NCBI GenBank assembly: GCA_029204225.1
Contig: CM055097.1
Coordinates: forward strand, 26,505,039 to 26,569,038
Direction: 5' to 3'
Length of the DNA stretch: 64,000 nt
From: Diphasiastrum complanatum
Lineage: Eukaryota; Streptophyta; Lycopodiopsida; Lycopodiales; Lycopodiaceae
Made by a program: the position numbers and the translations under genes. Position 1 is the first letter of the stretch, and each line of letters opens with the position of its first letter. The notes under the pieces are model-generated. The model did no database searches and had not been told where the DNA came from. It saw nothing but the letters and a program-made list of their open reading frames with translations. Positions 25,151-35,529 of this stretch are shown in pieces.

Positions 25151-25276
25151 TGTGAGAAATTTCAACTAGTTTAGTCAGGTTTAGTCATATTTTGGTTAAT
25201 TGTCAATTTAAGGCCAGTATGCATTTTAGACTTAGAAATAAACTTTATGAAAATTATTTTAGTCAAAGTTCATTAA
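25151..25276 (+). repeat. 3' LTR start, truncated
   Basis: Aligns, with mismatches, to the first 110 bp of the LTR at 11862 (tcaactagttt... ttagacttag... tcaaagttcatta). Homology stops near 25276. Confidence 0.75.
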
Positions 25277-25279
25277 CAC

Positions 25280-26612
25280 CATTGCAAGTTGAATGAGAAA
25301 CATTGCGAGGTTCTCCTGAAGGAATCTTTCAAAACTGACAAAAAAAGAGATCATTTTACAAAAACCATGTTTTTTGTGGATACAAATCTTAAAAATGACA
25401 TGTTTTTCTTATATTTTTGAAATACAAACATGTCAAGAATTATAAACCTACAAAAACATGTTTTTTTTTGTATATCAAGAAGGTCAACAAAAAAAGTATG
25501 TTCAAAATCTCCCAAAAACCTTTATAATTTTTCACTTTGTACTAATTTTTTAATTTGCTAATTACAGAATATTGTCTATTTTTTAATTATATTCACATTA
25601 CAAAAACAACAAAATAAACTTTAATAGCATAATTATATATTGTATTTTTTTGATATCAAGCAAAAATACTTTTTATATCAAACTATCTTATTGATATATT
25701 CAAATTTAATTATATTCGTAACTTGGTCAACAAATAGATACAAAATATATTCAAACTTATTGATAATAATGAGCTATGTAAGCATCTTCATGCAAGTTAT
25801 AAAAACAACATCCAAATCTTCCTAATATCGACATGAAAACGTAACCTAATTTAAAATAAACCAGAGTTGATCTGAGATATCGTATGCATATAAAAATCCT
25901 TGTTCACTACATTGAGGCCGAGCAGTGGCAAAGAAGCATACATGTAAGTGTTGTTAGAAATCAATGATAAACTTAATTGTTATTGTTTACCATGTACATT
26001 AATGTTGACAGTTGTTACCAGCTGTAATTACCCGTAGGCTAGTCTATTATTTCATTCTTCCTAATCTCGTTTTCATTCTTCATCAAGGAAGGATTTCTTT
26101 TTTCTGAGTTCTGATCTCTTGAAAAGAGTAAATTCAATTAGCAAACTAGAATTTTGGACATCTAATAAAATTAGTTTAAATGGGCCAAGTCAAACTACTG
26201 ATCCGAAATGGTCATCCTAACATTGACAACAATAGTAAAAATCATCCATATCTCCAAATCTGGCATCTCATGGGATTGGCAAAATGAAAATGCATTTGTC
26301 AACCTAAACTTTTGGTTACGCTTCTACTTTTTCTAATATAAATGGTATGATGGGTTTAGTTATATGACCTGGACTAGAACTATCCATTAAAGTCTATATA
26401 TACTTATTTGTGGACGGTAATTTTCTGACAATTTGAAATTGACAGTGTAATAAATATTTCTCTAAGCTGATACTTAGGATAAGAGATGTGTTGATCAATG
26501 GGTTGTACGAAAGCTGGGAGTGAGCTAGATGAATGAATTGGAAAACAACAATTAGCAGCAAAAATAGTTCAAACGATGGATCAAACAAATGCGCAATTGC
26601 CAATAACAACTA
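25280..26612. other. AT-rich interval, no recognisable gene
   Basis: Contains runs such as repeated acatgttttt words on both strands and short frames only. No element ends recognised. Confidence 0.5.
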
Positions 26613-27226
26613 TGTAGCGAATCGGTTTGTTTGTTTCTTTTGCGAAAATTTGGATTGTTTGCAAGATCCTAAGCAAACGACTACATACCACAGATCACAA
26701 AATATTCAAGCAATCGAAACGATGCGAACAATGAGGTGGAGAAGAAGAGAGTAATTGCATTCCATTTTGTATTTTGAAGGAGTCATTCAGTGTCTCGCTC
26801 ATTGGCGGCCTGATGTTCCTCTAAGTCATTGTGTTGTGCTTGTTGGCAAACTTTCATGCACAACTCTACTCTATACTATCCACTATTTCTTGTGGTGATC
26901 AAATCCTTGTATGTATCCACTATGTGAAGTTTACAAGACAGTTAGTCAATGAATTACAAGACAGGTTTATGCTAATCAATTAGCTAGTTGTTCTCTGTTA
27001 ATGTTACTTCTTGTGGCTGAGGCTCGAATTGTTTTTTTTTGGTCCATCTCTTCCTCCAATGTGTTTTGTCGTTTGGTTGCAGGGACGAAACTTGAACACT
27101 TTTCCTTTGACCTTTGGGGCATGTCGGTTCGGTTCGGTTCGGCATTCAAGATCTTCTCATCCTTGGAGACATGTTCATTTTTTGGGATCTCTGCGGCAAA
27201 GTTGTAGGAGTTCACCATTTCTGACA
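26613..27226 (-). repeat. 3' LTR of minus-strand copia
   Basis: Minus strand begins TGTCAG after the polypurine tract and ends CGCTACA. It aligns over its whole length with 29509-30175, apart from indels. Confidence 0.85.
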
Positions 27227-27235
27227 CTCCCTCTT
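27227..27235 (-). promoter_or_regulatory. Polypurine tract of minus-strand copia
   Basis: On the minus strand AAGAGGGAG immediately precedes the LTR start TGTCAG. Confidence 0.8.
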
Positions 27236-27259
27236 GAACCTTGCAACTTTGGTGTATGT

Positions 27260-27950
27260 TCAATCCAATTGCATTCCTTTGTTTGTGAAAAGTGGTTTGT
27301 CGAGCGGCTTTGTAAGCAAATCTGCAACTATTCTGCAGATTTTATGTACTGGACTTTCAACTCTCCTTTTGAGATCAAGTCTCGAACGTGATGGTACTTC
27401 AGAGGTATACATTTTTTCTTTGAATGGAAAATAGAATTCTGGGACAAATATATGACACTTTGAGAATCCATCATCATCGTGCATGGTTCTCTTTGTGGTA
27501 TGCCAATTGCCTCCAACATCATCTGCAACCATATTACCTCATTTGCCATCTTTGAAGCTATGACATATTTAGCTTCGCATGAGGATTGAACCACCTAAGT
27601 TTGTTTCTTGCATGTCTAGCTGATTGCTGTTCTGCACGCCATCAAACACCCTCCTGTCACAGACTTGTTGTCGTCTTTGCAGCTTGCCCAGCTTGCATCA
27701 CTGTAGTATTGCAGCTCAAATCTTTTCTCTTCTTCATCTACTCTGTAGATTAGTCCAATACTTTGGGTGCCTTTTAGATATTGCAGAATTCTTTTCACCA
27801 TTTTCCAATGCGCCATGCCAAGATTCAAAGAGAATTGTCTCAATGCGTAGAAGGAGAAAGCCAAGTCGGGTTTGGTACATATTGTGAGGTACATCAGACT
27901 ACCAATCAAGTTTTGGTATGGAATACCTTCCATCCTCTGTTTCTCCTCAT
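27260..27950 (-). pseudogene. Copia RNase H
   Basis: Minus strand reads P-Y-Q-N-L-I-G-S-L-M-Y-L then H-W-K-M-V-K-R-I-L-Q-Y-L-K-G-T, Y-S-D-A-S-W-A-S, K-S-V-T-G-G, S-S-C-E-A-K-Y, M-D-S-Q-S-V-I and H-H-V-R-D-L, ending A-D-L-L-T-K-P-L. These are the RNase H blocks with their acidic residues. At least two frameshifts break it (near 27600 and 27330). Confidence 0.85.
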
Positions 27951-28032
27951 CTGTGTTCGGGCAATCCTACTTTGTCAGTCTGGCTCCAGCTATCATTGGT
28001 GTGGCATTTTCTTTGCAGTCCATCGTTCAGTA

Positions 28033-28900
28033 CTACTTCAACACTTTTTTGGCGTATTTAGATTGACTCAGATGCAATACTCTTCTGATTCGATCCCTCC
28101 TTATCTCTAGCCCAAGGCATTTTGTTGCTTCTCCCAGATCTGTGATCTCATAACTTTTAGAAATGTGACTCTTTGTTTTCTTGATTAGCATCAAGGAGTT
28201 TCCTATCATTAGGGAGTCATCTACAAAAATAGTCAGAATCACAAAACTTCTTCCTACTTTTTTTATATAGACATTGCAGACTGGTTGTGTAGGAGTGAAG
28301 TCTACAGACTTCAAAAGGCTATCTAGCTTCTTGTAGCTCATGATGCCTGCTTCAGACCATAAATGCATTGTTACAACTGACAAACATATTGTCGATTGTC
28401 GGGGCCTTCGAATCCTTTAGGCTGATTCATGAAGATTTTTTCCTCTAGATTTCTGTGGAAAAAGGCTGTCTTCACATCAATCTGGTGTATTTCCAGATTG
28501 TATTGAGTGGCATATACATGGAGCAGTCGAATGCTTGTCATCTTCACCATTGGTGAATAGGTGTCAAAATAATTGACGTCATACATCTGTGTGTAGCCTT
28601 TCACGACAAGCCTTGCTTTGTAGCATCTGATAGTGCCATCTGATTTGATTTTTCTTTGTCGACCCATTTGCAGTCGACGATCTATTTTTATCTTCGGATA
28701 GTGGCTCTAGTGTCCAAGTCTTGTTTTGCCTCATTGATTTGATTTCTTCTGACATTGTCTACTTCCAGAATTCTCCCTCTGGACTCTGGATAGCTTCTTG
28801 ATATGTCGTTGGCTCTTCAGTGAAGCTGCAGTATTCGAACTTTGTGTCTTCGCTCCATTGAAGATTTTCAGTGTATCGATCTAGAGGTCTTATTTGTCTT
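28033..28900 (-). pseudogene. Copia reverse transcriptase
   Basis: Minus strand carries the N-terminal block (K-T-W-T-L near 28700), C-Y-K-A-R-L-V-V-K-G-Y-T-Q, Y-F-D-T-Y-S-P-M-V, D-V-K-T-A-F-F, Q-P-K-G-F-E-G and I-F-V-D-D-S-L, the catalytic box with Phe in place of the usual Tyr, then D-L-G-E-A-T-K-C-L-G. Frame breaks near 28375 and 28670. The stretch upstream, near 28880, is the R-R-S-T-R-Q linker that normally follows integrase. Confidence 0.85.
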
Positions 28901-29009
28901 GTTGACCTCCTATGCTATCAACTGCTGATTATCTTGGCTTGGTAGAGATTACCTTCTCTAGATCCAATTGTTAGCAATTTGTTTGTTGTTTTCTTTATCA
29001 TCCGGCAGA

Positions 29010-29495
29010 CATTGCCATCAAACATAACTCAATTTCCAAGATCTGCCATCCTTGAGACTGATATCAGATCTTTTTTTAGTGAGGGTATGTAGAGTGCTTT
29101 TGGCAGCTCTGCTTGTCCCGACAGTGTCCGTAGCTGTAGAGTCCGGATGCCCTTGACATCGTGTTGGCTTCTGTCACCTAGAATCACTGCTATGTTGTTT
29201 TCAAGTTCTATGAAGTCGATCAAGATTATTTTGTTGTAAATAATATGTGAAGTTGCTCCTGAGTTGATGACTACGTCGTAGTCTTGCTCTTTATAGCTTG
29301 TTGAAGCCTCATCAAATATTGTGAAGGCTTCATCGCTCTTGTCAGCATCCCTCGACGACTCTGCAACATTCGCCTTCTTAGCCTTGTCTTTTCTTTTCGG
29401 GTTGAATTTGCAATCGTATGCAGAGTGCCATCAAGATTGATTGCTATTCTTGTTTGGATCGTTGTAGCCATATTGTGTTGTCTTAGAGAATCATG
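29010..29495 (-). pseudogene. Copia gag end and protease
   Basis: Minus strand begins just after the primer site with a very short gag remainder (a degenerate zinc finger around D-C-K-F-N-P), then V-I-N-S-G-A-T-S-H-I, the protease active site with Asp replaced by Asn, and A-L-Y-I-P-S-L-K-K-D-L-I-S-V-S, the conserved second block. The catalytic Asp change would inactivate the protease. The G-N-L-Y-Q-A start of the pre-integrase region follows, then integrase is absent. Confidence 0.8.
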
Positions 29496-29508
29496 GGCTC
29501 TAATACCA
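29496..29508 (-). promoter_or_regulatory. Primer-binding site for initiator tRNA-Met
   Basis: Minus strand TGGTATTAGAGCC directly adjoining the LTR end, one mismatch from the tRNA-Met complement. Confidence 0.85.
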
Positions 29509-30175
29509 TGTAGCAAATCGATTTGTTTCTTTCTTTTGCAAAAATTTGAATTGTCTACAGGATCCTAAGCAAACGACTACAGACCACAGATCACAAAAGA
29601 TTCAAGCAATCGAAACGACGCAAACAATGAGGTGGAGAAGAAGAGAGTAATTGCATTTCATTTTGTATTTTAAGGGAGTCATTCAGTGTCTCGCTTGTTG
29701 GCGGCCTAACGCTCCTCTAAGTTGATGTGTTCTGCTCGTTGGCAGAATTTCATGCATAGCTCTACTCTCTACTATCCACTATTTCTTGTGGTGATCAAAT
29801 CCTTGTATGTATCCACTATGTGGAGTTTACAAGACAGTTAATCACTGAATTACAAGACAAATTCATGCTAATCAATTAGTTAGTTATCATTTGTTAACGT
29901 TGCTTCTTGTGGCTGAGCGTGGAAGTATAAGACTCCATGATCGTCAAGCTGCCAATTGTCAGCTCGAATTGTTTTCTTTCGGTTCTTCTCTTCCTCCAAT
30001 GTGTTTCGTCGTTTGGTTGCAAGGACGAAAGTTGAACACTTTTCCTTCGGCCTTCGGGGCATGTTGGTTCGCTTCGTTTCGCTTCAACCTTTGAGATCTT
30101 TTCGTCTTTCGGGACATTGTCATTTTCCAGGATCTCTGTGGAAAAGTTGCAGGAGTTCACCATTTCTATTGAACA
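29509..30175 (-). repeat. 5' LTR of minus-strand copia
   Basis: Aligns with 26613-27226. It has an extra stretch around 29925-29950 absent from the 3' LTR, and many substitutions separate the two, so the insertion is not recent. Confidence 0.8.
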
Positions 30176-30370
30176 AATCACACTCTGATTATTATCAATA
30201 GATGAGTACAATGGATTGAAGTTATTACTTCAGCTTGTTGAGCATGATAACCTCAACATTCAAGATTTGAATTCTCATGATAGGAAGAAATGTAATTGTA
30301 AGTATGTGATTAATATTTATGCACTTAGATTAATCTTTTTATTTGAAAACAAAAGGATGTTCAATTATCT

Positions 30371-31230
30371 TCACATCTTAATCTGAATCTTGACTTTCGT
30401 CTGATTCCTGATTTTCACCATTTGTTTTTGTAACTTGATCAAAATCTTGAATTGGACTTTTGTTGCCTGCAAATGTATCTGGATCTGAGACTGGACTTTC
30501 GTTGTCGCTTTGCTCATCTTACTCATTGTCCTCGCTTTGCTCATCCGCTTTGTCGTTTCACTTTGCTCATCAGACTCATTGATGGGAATATCTTCATCTT
30601 CAAAAGTTTCTTCTCTTTCATTCACATGAAGTTGTCGATCCACTGATGCTTTAGTGTATACACTCACTTTCCTAATCTGCATCTTCATTTCCTCAAACCA
30701 TCTGGATTGTTCTTCTTTCCTCTCAGCTTCCAACTTAAGCCTTTGTTCTTGTTGCTCGTACTCGAAAACATATTCCATAGTTTCCCTTAAGCGGAACCCA
30801 GGCTGGAGAGAAGTAGTTTGTAAATAGTTTTCTACAATGCTCCGATATTGAGGTTGTAGGCCATATATATAGCATTGTACAATATATACTTCTCCATAAT
30901 CAATTATTGGGACCATTTGTTGGAATTCTCTATTGTACTCATCAACTGTAGTTGTCTGGTCCAAAGAACACCATTGGATGAAGTCAGATGGATTGAAGAT
31001 TTGTCTACAAACTCTTTTAAAAGTTAACCAGTCCTCAAGAAGAAAGTCCTGGACGATGTTCCACCATGACTGAACATGTCCTTGGAAACCCAATGAGGCA
31101 AAGAAAACCATATTGATGTCATCAATACCTCCACTATAGTAGAAGTTATAATACAAATCTTCTAGCCAACTGTCTACATTAATGGAGTGAATGCTTCCAT
31201 CAAAGGTGGGACTAACGTATTCAGACAGTC
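30371..31230 (-). CDS. Gypsy gag unit B and charged C-terminal tail
   Basis: Open on the minus strand for 261 codons from 31156, and by homology from about 31230. It reads D-S-W-L-E-D-L, V-F-F-A-S-L-G-F-Q-G-H-V-Q-S-W-W, T-F-K-R-V-C-R-Q-I-F, T-V-D-E-Y-N-R-E-F-Q, then a Glu/Gln/Arg-rich helical stretch (F-E-Y-E-Q-Q-E-Q-R-L-K) and a low-complexity Lys/Gln/Ser tail with no zinc knuckle. This is the best preserved gag copy of the family in the window. Confidence 0.75.
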
Positions 31231-31399
31231 GTTGGTTGTAATAACAAGGTTTCCGTTGAGCGGTGACTTGTCACCATTCATTGATATGGTTTGTAGATAA
31301 GTGCTCTAGAGCAAGTGCACGATCCATCATATTGCGCAATTCCATAAAACTAGCGGCATAAATGGATTTGGAAAGAGTTGGTTGAAGCAGATTCTTTAT

Positions 31400-31800
31400 A
31401 GGCGTTTGAAGGAAACCCACATAGTAGTTCAAACATTTTCCATACTCAAATTTTGTCTTCTAAAGCAATGCCAAGAATTGTTGATTAAATTGTTGTACAG
31501 AACCAGTTTGTTTGAGAGATTCGAATGATTTCTCATAAAACTTGGTAATACTATCAATGACTCCAAAGCTTTGTGCTCATGTGTGCTTGAGTATCCCACC
31601 ATGCTCGAACTTGTCCTTGAAAGCACAATGAAGCGAAATAGATTTTATCTTCTTCAGAATAATGGCGATGTCGGAAATAAGCTTCTAATTCAGTCAACCA
31701 ATCATCAATGCTGATTGAACTTGGTTGTCTGTCAAATACAAGGTTGTAACGTACGATTTCAAATTGTATTTCATCAATAGATGAAATTGAATGTTTTGAC
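31400..31800 (-). pseudogene. Gypsy gag unit A
   Basis: Minus strand reads Y-N-L-V-F-D-R-Q-P-S-S-I-S, D-D-W-L-T-E-L-E-A-Y-F, F-A-S-L-C-F-Q-G-Q-V-R-A-W-W-D, then in a shifted frame F-E-S-L-K-Q-T-G-S-V-Q-Q-F. A complete gag-fold start lying upstream of unit B in the same element. Frameshift near 31570. Confidence 0.65.
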
Positions 31801-32269
31801 TATAACAGTCCATCATTAATGACTAGTGAAGACTTGTGGACTATGAATTCACCGTCTGAGATTTATTCAAAATGGTATTTTACAAGCTGGTAAAATTGCT
31901 CTTCTCGACTCACTTAAAGATTTTGAGTCCTCGAAGAATAAAGTGGCTGTGAATGGAAAGTGTAACAAATTAAAATGAAGTAGCAGTTGTGTTCAATCTG
32001 TCACCACGAACAATTTTGCATTTTACAGCGTTTGAATCCGATTTAAAACGGAGATGATGTAAAGATTTAAAAATTTCTAATGGAAACACGAAAAAACTGA
32101 CTCAAGAAAAGGGGTCTTGAGAAAAAATACGTGAAAAGTAATAATGACACAATTTTAATAATTTAGCAGTGTCAGGCTCATCTTTCAGATCACTTTTGGT
32201 TTTTATAACACTCGGATCTGAGCTCAAATAAGGAAGTACGAAAATAAGGAAAGTAGGTAACCGATGTTT

Positions 32270-32450
32270 CCTCAACTGATGGCTTCGTAGAGAGAGAAGA
32301 GAGGTAGCCGACGTTTCCTCAACCGATGGCTTCGTAGAGAGAGAAGGGAGGTAGCCGACGTCGCGGTAGAGAGAGAGAGGAGGTGACCGACGTCGGGGCA
32401 GAGAGAGAGCGAAGGTGACCGAAGGAGAGAGAGGGGATGTAACCGAAGTG
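32270..32450 (-). repeat. Imperfect tandem repeat in inverted gypsy leader
   Basis: On the plus strand, units of gagagagaag-gaggtagccgacgt repeated about five times. Complement of the leader repeat at 20995-21260. Confidence 0.7.
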
Positions 32451-32961
32451 AAGGAATTCTTTGAGGAATCAGATCCGACAGTGAGAGTGAGCAATCTGTC
32501 TGCAAGCTAACCAAAATTGTGGACTTCTTTTCTTTCTCAGAGGAGATCCACGTTTAGATTTGAATACCAAGAAGATCGTGGAACCAGAAATTTTATAAGG
32601 CAATTGCACAATGAGAGAGAGTGTGTCAGAACGACCACGAACCAGGAGCAAGTAAGCTGTTCGACCACTATTAACTCCAGAAAGGCAAAAAGTACAAGTG
32701 ATTAAATAGCTTGCACGTTCCAATGCTGAAAAAGAAAGCACGCAGGAATGCGACAAGCTCCAGTACGCCATTGCAGAAACACGAAGCTCTTCCACACAAT
32801 TTGCTCTGTAAGGAAAAGGATTGTGGGCAAACAAGATAGAGCTCCCCAAAAGTACGAAAAGCTTCGCTTTCACTGATCGTAGGCAGACGAGCAGCAGCAA
32901 CCCAAAAACTAGGCAATCAATTCAGAAACGCAAAGCATAGCAGGAGGATCGCGATCTCTGC

Positions 32962-32963
<2 letters not shown>

Positions 32964-33031
<68 letters not shown>
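32964..33031. repeat. (GA)n microsatellite, about 68 bp
   Basis: Pure GA repeat, followed by a short stretch of ttaggg/taggt words (33040-33100). The 470 bp on its left have no recognised gene. Confidence 0.95.
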
Positions 33032-33036
<5 letters not shown>

Positions 33037-33616
33037 AATTAGGGTTAGGCTAGGTCACATAGGTTAGGGCTATAGGTAGGTAGGGTTAGGTTTGGTTTTT
33101 TTTTCTTAAAATCAAACTTGAAATTGAAAAAAATCGAAAAAATCTCACAAAGGACATGAAACTTCAGAATTGAAGTGCTTTTCTCTCACTTGGAAAGAAT
33201 CTACAAACAAACAATTCAAAATTCTCGCAATTCTGACCCATCTTCACAAATTTGATCATAACTTACTCAATATTAATCCAAATCACACAAACTCAGTACC
33301 TATGAAAAGCTAAAAACAAGATCTATCAGGCTATAGTATCAAATCAATGATTGAATTTGATTTGATAGGTCTAATTAAGAACAGAACAGGACTTAAAATG
33401 TTGAAGAAAGAAAACTAACAAAACTAGAGCTACAAATCAAGATTTGTCATAACTTTTTGGATACCAATCCAAATGACCTGCCATATGGATCATATCAAAG
33501 CTAAGACAATTCTCTAAAATCCTATGGAAAGAAACTAGAAACTAAAACTCAGATCAGATCTGAAAAATTCAAATCAAGGGAAAGCAAAATCCTAGTCACC
33601 TATTTTGTTAGCTCTT
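33032..33616. other. No recognisable gene
   Basis: AT-rich, contains two weakly similar segments (near 33245 and 33450, sharing cataact-ttac/tttt...atccaaat) and ends at the abrupt start of the second chimeric copia. Confidence 0.4.
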
Positions 33617-33767
33617 GGATGTCTTGATTGGAGAAGGTAAAAGGCAAGGGAAGTTGTTCAAACTAGATGTTTGTGTTATTGCTAACCAGGTTGGATGTGT
33701 TTCAAGGGAGCAAATACCTAGTTAAGAGGTTTGGCATAAAAGGATAGGACACCTCAACTTCAAGTCA

Positions 33768-34340
33768 TTGGAGGTAATGGCTAGGAAGAAGATTGTGATA
33801 GGTTTTCCAAGTTTCTTAAGTGGCATCAAACATGTTTGCGAGTCTTGTGCTTTGTCTAAGTCACGTAGACTACCTTATACTAGATCTATATCTAAATCTA
33901 CAAAGCCTTTTCAACTTGTACATTCGAATATTCATGGATTTTCTATAATTAGCAATAGTGGAGCTAAGATGTATGTAGCATTCATTGATGATTTTAGTAG
34001 ATTTTGTTGGATATATCTACTAAAGAGCAAGGATGAAGTTTATGATGTCTTTATCAAGTTCAAGAATGCAAGGGAGAACCAATTTCCCACAAAGATCAAG
34101 TGCTTAAGGAGTGACAATGGTGGTGAGTACATATCTACCAAGTTCAAGGCCTTTGGGATCAAGAGGGAGTATACAACATCAAGGACCCCACAGCAAAATG
34201 GAGTGGCTGAAAGGAAGAATAGGACTTTATTTGAAAGTGCTAAAGCTATGAGGTTAAGTGCTAATCTTGACAAACCATTTTGGGATCAAGCTTTGTTGTG
34301 TGCCAATTTCTTGTGCAATAGGTGGCGTTTTCAAGCATGA
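33768..34340 (+). CDS. Copia integrase, partial
   Basis: Encodes C-E-S-C (end of the HHCC finger), V-H-S-N-I-H-G (first catalytic Asp changed to Asn), L-R-S-D-N-G-G-E-Y and V-A-E-R-K-N. Three codons are missing after F-K-A-F relative to copy 1. The C-terminus is lost where 34326 joins later sequence. The Asp-to-Asn change would abolish catalysis. Confidence 0.85.
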   Translation: MEVMARKKIVIGFPSFLSGIKHVCESCALSKSRRLPYTRSISKSTKPFQLVHSNIHGFSIISNSGAKMYVAFIDDFSRFCWIYLLKSKDEVYDVFIKFKNARENQFPTKIKCLRSDNGGEYISTKFKAFGIKREYTTSRTPQQNGVAERKNRTLFESAKAMRLSANLDKPFWDQALLCANFLCNRWRFQA

Positions 34341-35521
34341 TTGATGGTAGTATGGATGGATCTAACATTCTTGATGTTGATGAGAAGGATCCTTTTTTTT
34401 ATGTTGATGATGATGGACCTTCATCAAGTCAAAAGCCAAAGAGAACATCAAGGGAAAGACAAGTACCTTCAAGGCTCACATATGATCAAAAGGGTAAGCA
34501 AGTGGTTTCTAGAAATTATGCTGCTTTACTAACATCTTTGGATGAGCCTACAAGTGTATATCAAGCAAGGAAAGAAGAGGAGTGGATCCAAGCAATGGAT
34601 CTTGAGTATCAAGCTCTTATGAAGAGTGAAACATCTTTTGGCGGATCTTCTTGTATAGATGGAGCTATGCAAGTGGATGGATGTTATCTTGTTGTAAAAT
34701 CAAGTAATGGATCTGGAAAACAAATTTTGTTCAATGACTTTGATGGTCAAGTTGAAGATCAAGAGGTTGATCTCAAAGGGCTTTAACAAGGCAAAAAGGA
34801 AGGTGGCAATTTGGAGCTAGTCAAGAGCATCAAAGGAGAGGTAATTGGAAAAAATGTTATGGATCTGTTTTTTCAGCTTATTGAATACTCAAGTAAGGTC
34901 AAAGGAGAAACAAGGAAGTTTTATTCAAGTTTACTTTACTTGTTCTATCTCATGTTTGAGCAATTTCATGTGGATGTGTGCAAATTGTCAAGATATGGTA
35001 AAACTAGCTACATTGGTGAGCATCATTTTGATGTTGGATTTGTACTAGCATTCTTGGTTGGTTTTGCTGATGGAAATGAAGCTATTGGAGGTTCACTATG
35101 TCACTCATTCATGGTTAAGTCATCAAGGTATGATGGTATTTTGAGGCAAGATGGAGATGGAGGCTCATTCATGGAGTATCATGGTGGATACAAGGCAACA
35201 AAGGACAAAGGAGGAGGAGACATGCAAGCAAATGTTGATCACTCACATTTATTGTTTGTTTTCTGTAATTTTCCAAAGATTTCAAAGTTGGAAGCATGGT
35301 GGAATCGTCTCATTTACATTCTATGTGATTCTTCATGGCTCATTGAAGTGGTATTGCAACATTTTGTGAAGGAGCAAGTCATTGCAAAGGAGGTGGAGCT
35401 TCAACATGTGTCCTCAAGGGAATGTGTAGCTGATATCTTCACCAAAGCATTGGGAAAGGACTTGTTCATGAAGCATAGGACATCACTTGGTGTTATCAAA
35501 GTCCATGCTAAAACTAGTTGA
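34341..35521 (+). CDS. Linker, RT-replacing segment and RNase H tail in one frame
   Basis: One frame, interrupted by a single TAA at 34784-34786, runs from the integrase-RT linker (K-R-T-S-R-E-R-Q) through the foreign segment (F-D-G-Q-V-E-D-Q-E, F-V-L-A-F-L-V-G-F-A-D-G-N, M-E-Y-H-G-G-Y-K-A-T) into the RNase H end (V-S-S-R-E-C-V-A-D-I-F-T-K-A-L). The replacement segment therefore stays almost entirely open and in frame with pol in this copy. Function unknown. Confidence 0.7.
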
Positions 35522-35529
35522 AGAGGAAG

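Larger units (their letters stand above)
22592..25276 (+). mobile_element. Non-autonomous LARD-like relative of the copia family
   Basis: Structure: LTR lacking its first 100 bp or so (22592-23132), primer-binding site, about 2 kb of internal sequence without any gag, protease, integrase, RT or RNase H motif, polypurine tract (25141-25150) and the first 125 bp of a 3' LTR (25151-25276). LTRs and priming sites match the chimeric copia at 7420-12509. The 3' half of the internal region (24000-24790) is homologous to the segment that replaces RT in the two chimeric copies. This makes it the probable source of that segment. Such an element would depend on a partner copia for all enzymes. Confidence 0.8.
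26613..30175 (-). mobile_element. Short Ty1/copia element with both LTRs, integrase deleted
   Basis: Minus-strand element with LTRs at 30175-29509 (5') and 27226-26613 (3'), primer-binding site, polypurine tract and about 2.3 kb internal sequence. Internal order: gag remnant/zinc knuckle, protease, pre-integrase start, then directly the integrase-RT linker, RT and RNase H. Most of gag and the whole integrase are missing. The 5-bp flanks are AACTA and AATCA, which do not form a clean target duplication. Family is distinct from the chimeric copia of 7420-12509: a different LTR, and its RT is present. Confidence 0.85.
30371..32460 (-). mobile_element. Ty3/gypsy gag copy 2 with leader (inverted relative to copy 1)
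   Basis: Minus-strand mirror of 20985-22591: the same leader repeats (32450-32270), the same gag unit A (31800-31600) and unit B (31230-31060), continuing further downstream than copy 1. With copy 1 it forms an inverted pair about 10 kb apart, with the LARD-like element and the short copia between them. The stretch 30176-30370 between it and the copia LTR has a 66-bp match to 63787-63852. Confidence 0.7.

Noticed and set aside
27001..27434. Plus-strand frames across the copia LTR and RNase H
   Set aside because: Antisense shadows of the minus-strand copia element.
33040..33100. Repeated ttaggg-like words suggesting an interstitial telomere
   Set aside because: Units are irregular and do not form an array of the plant telomere heptamer.
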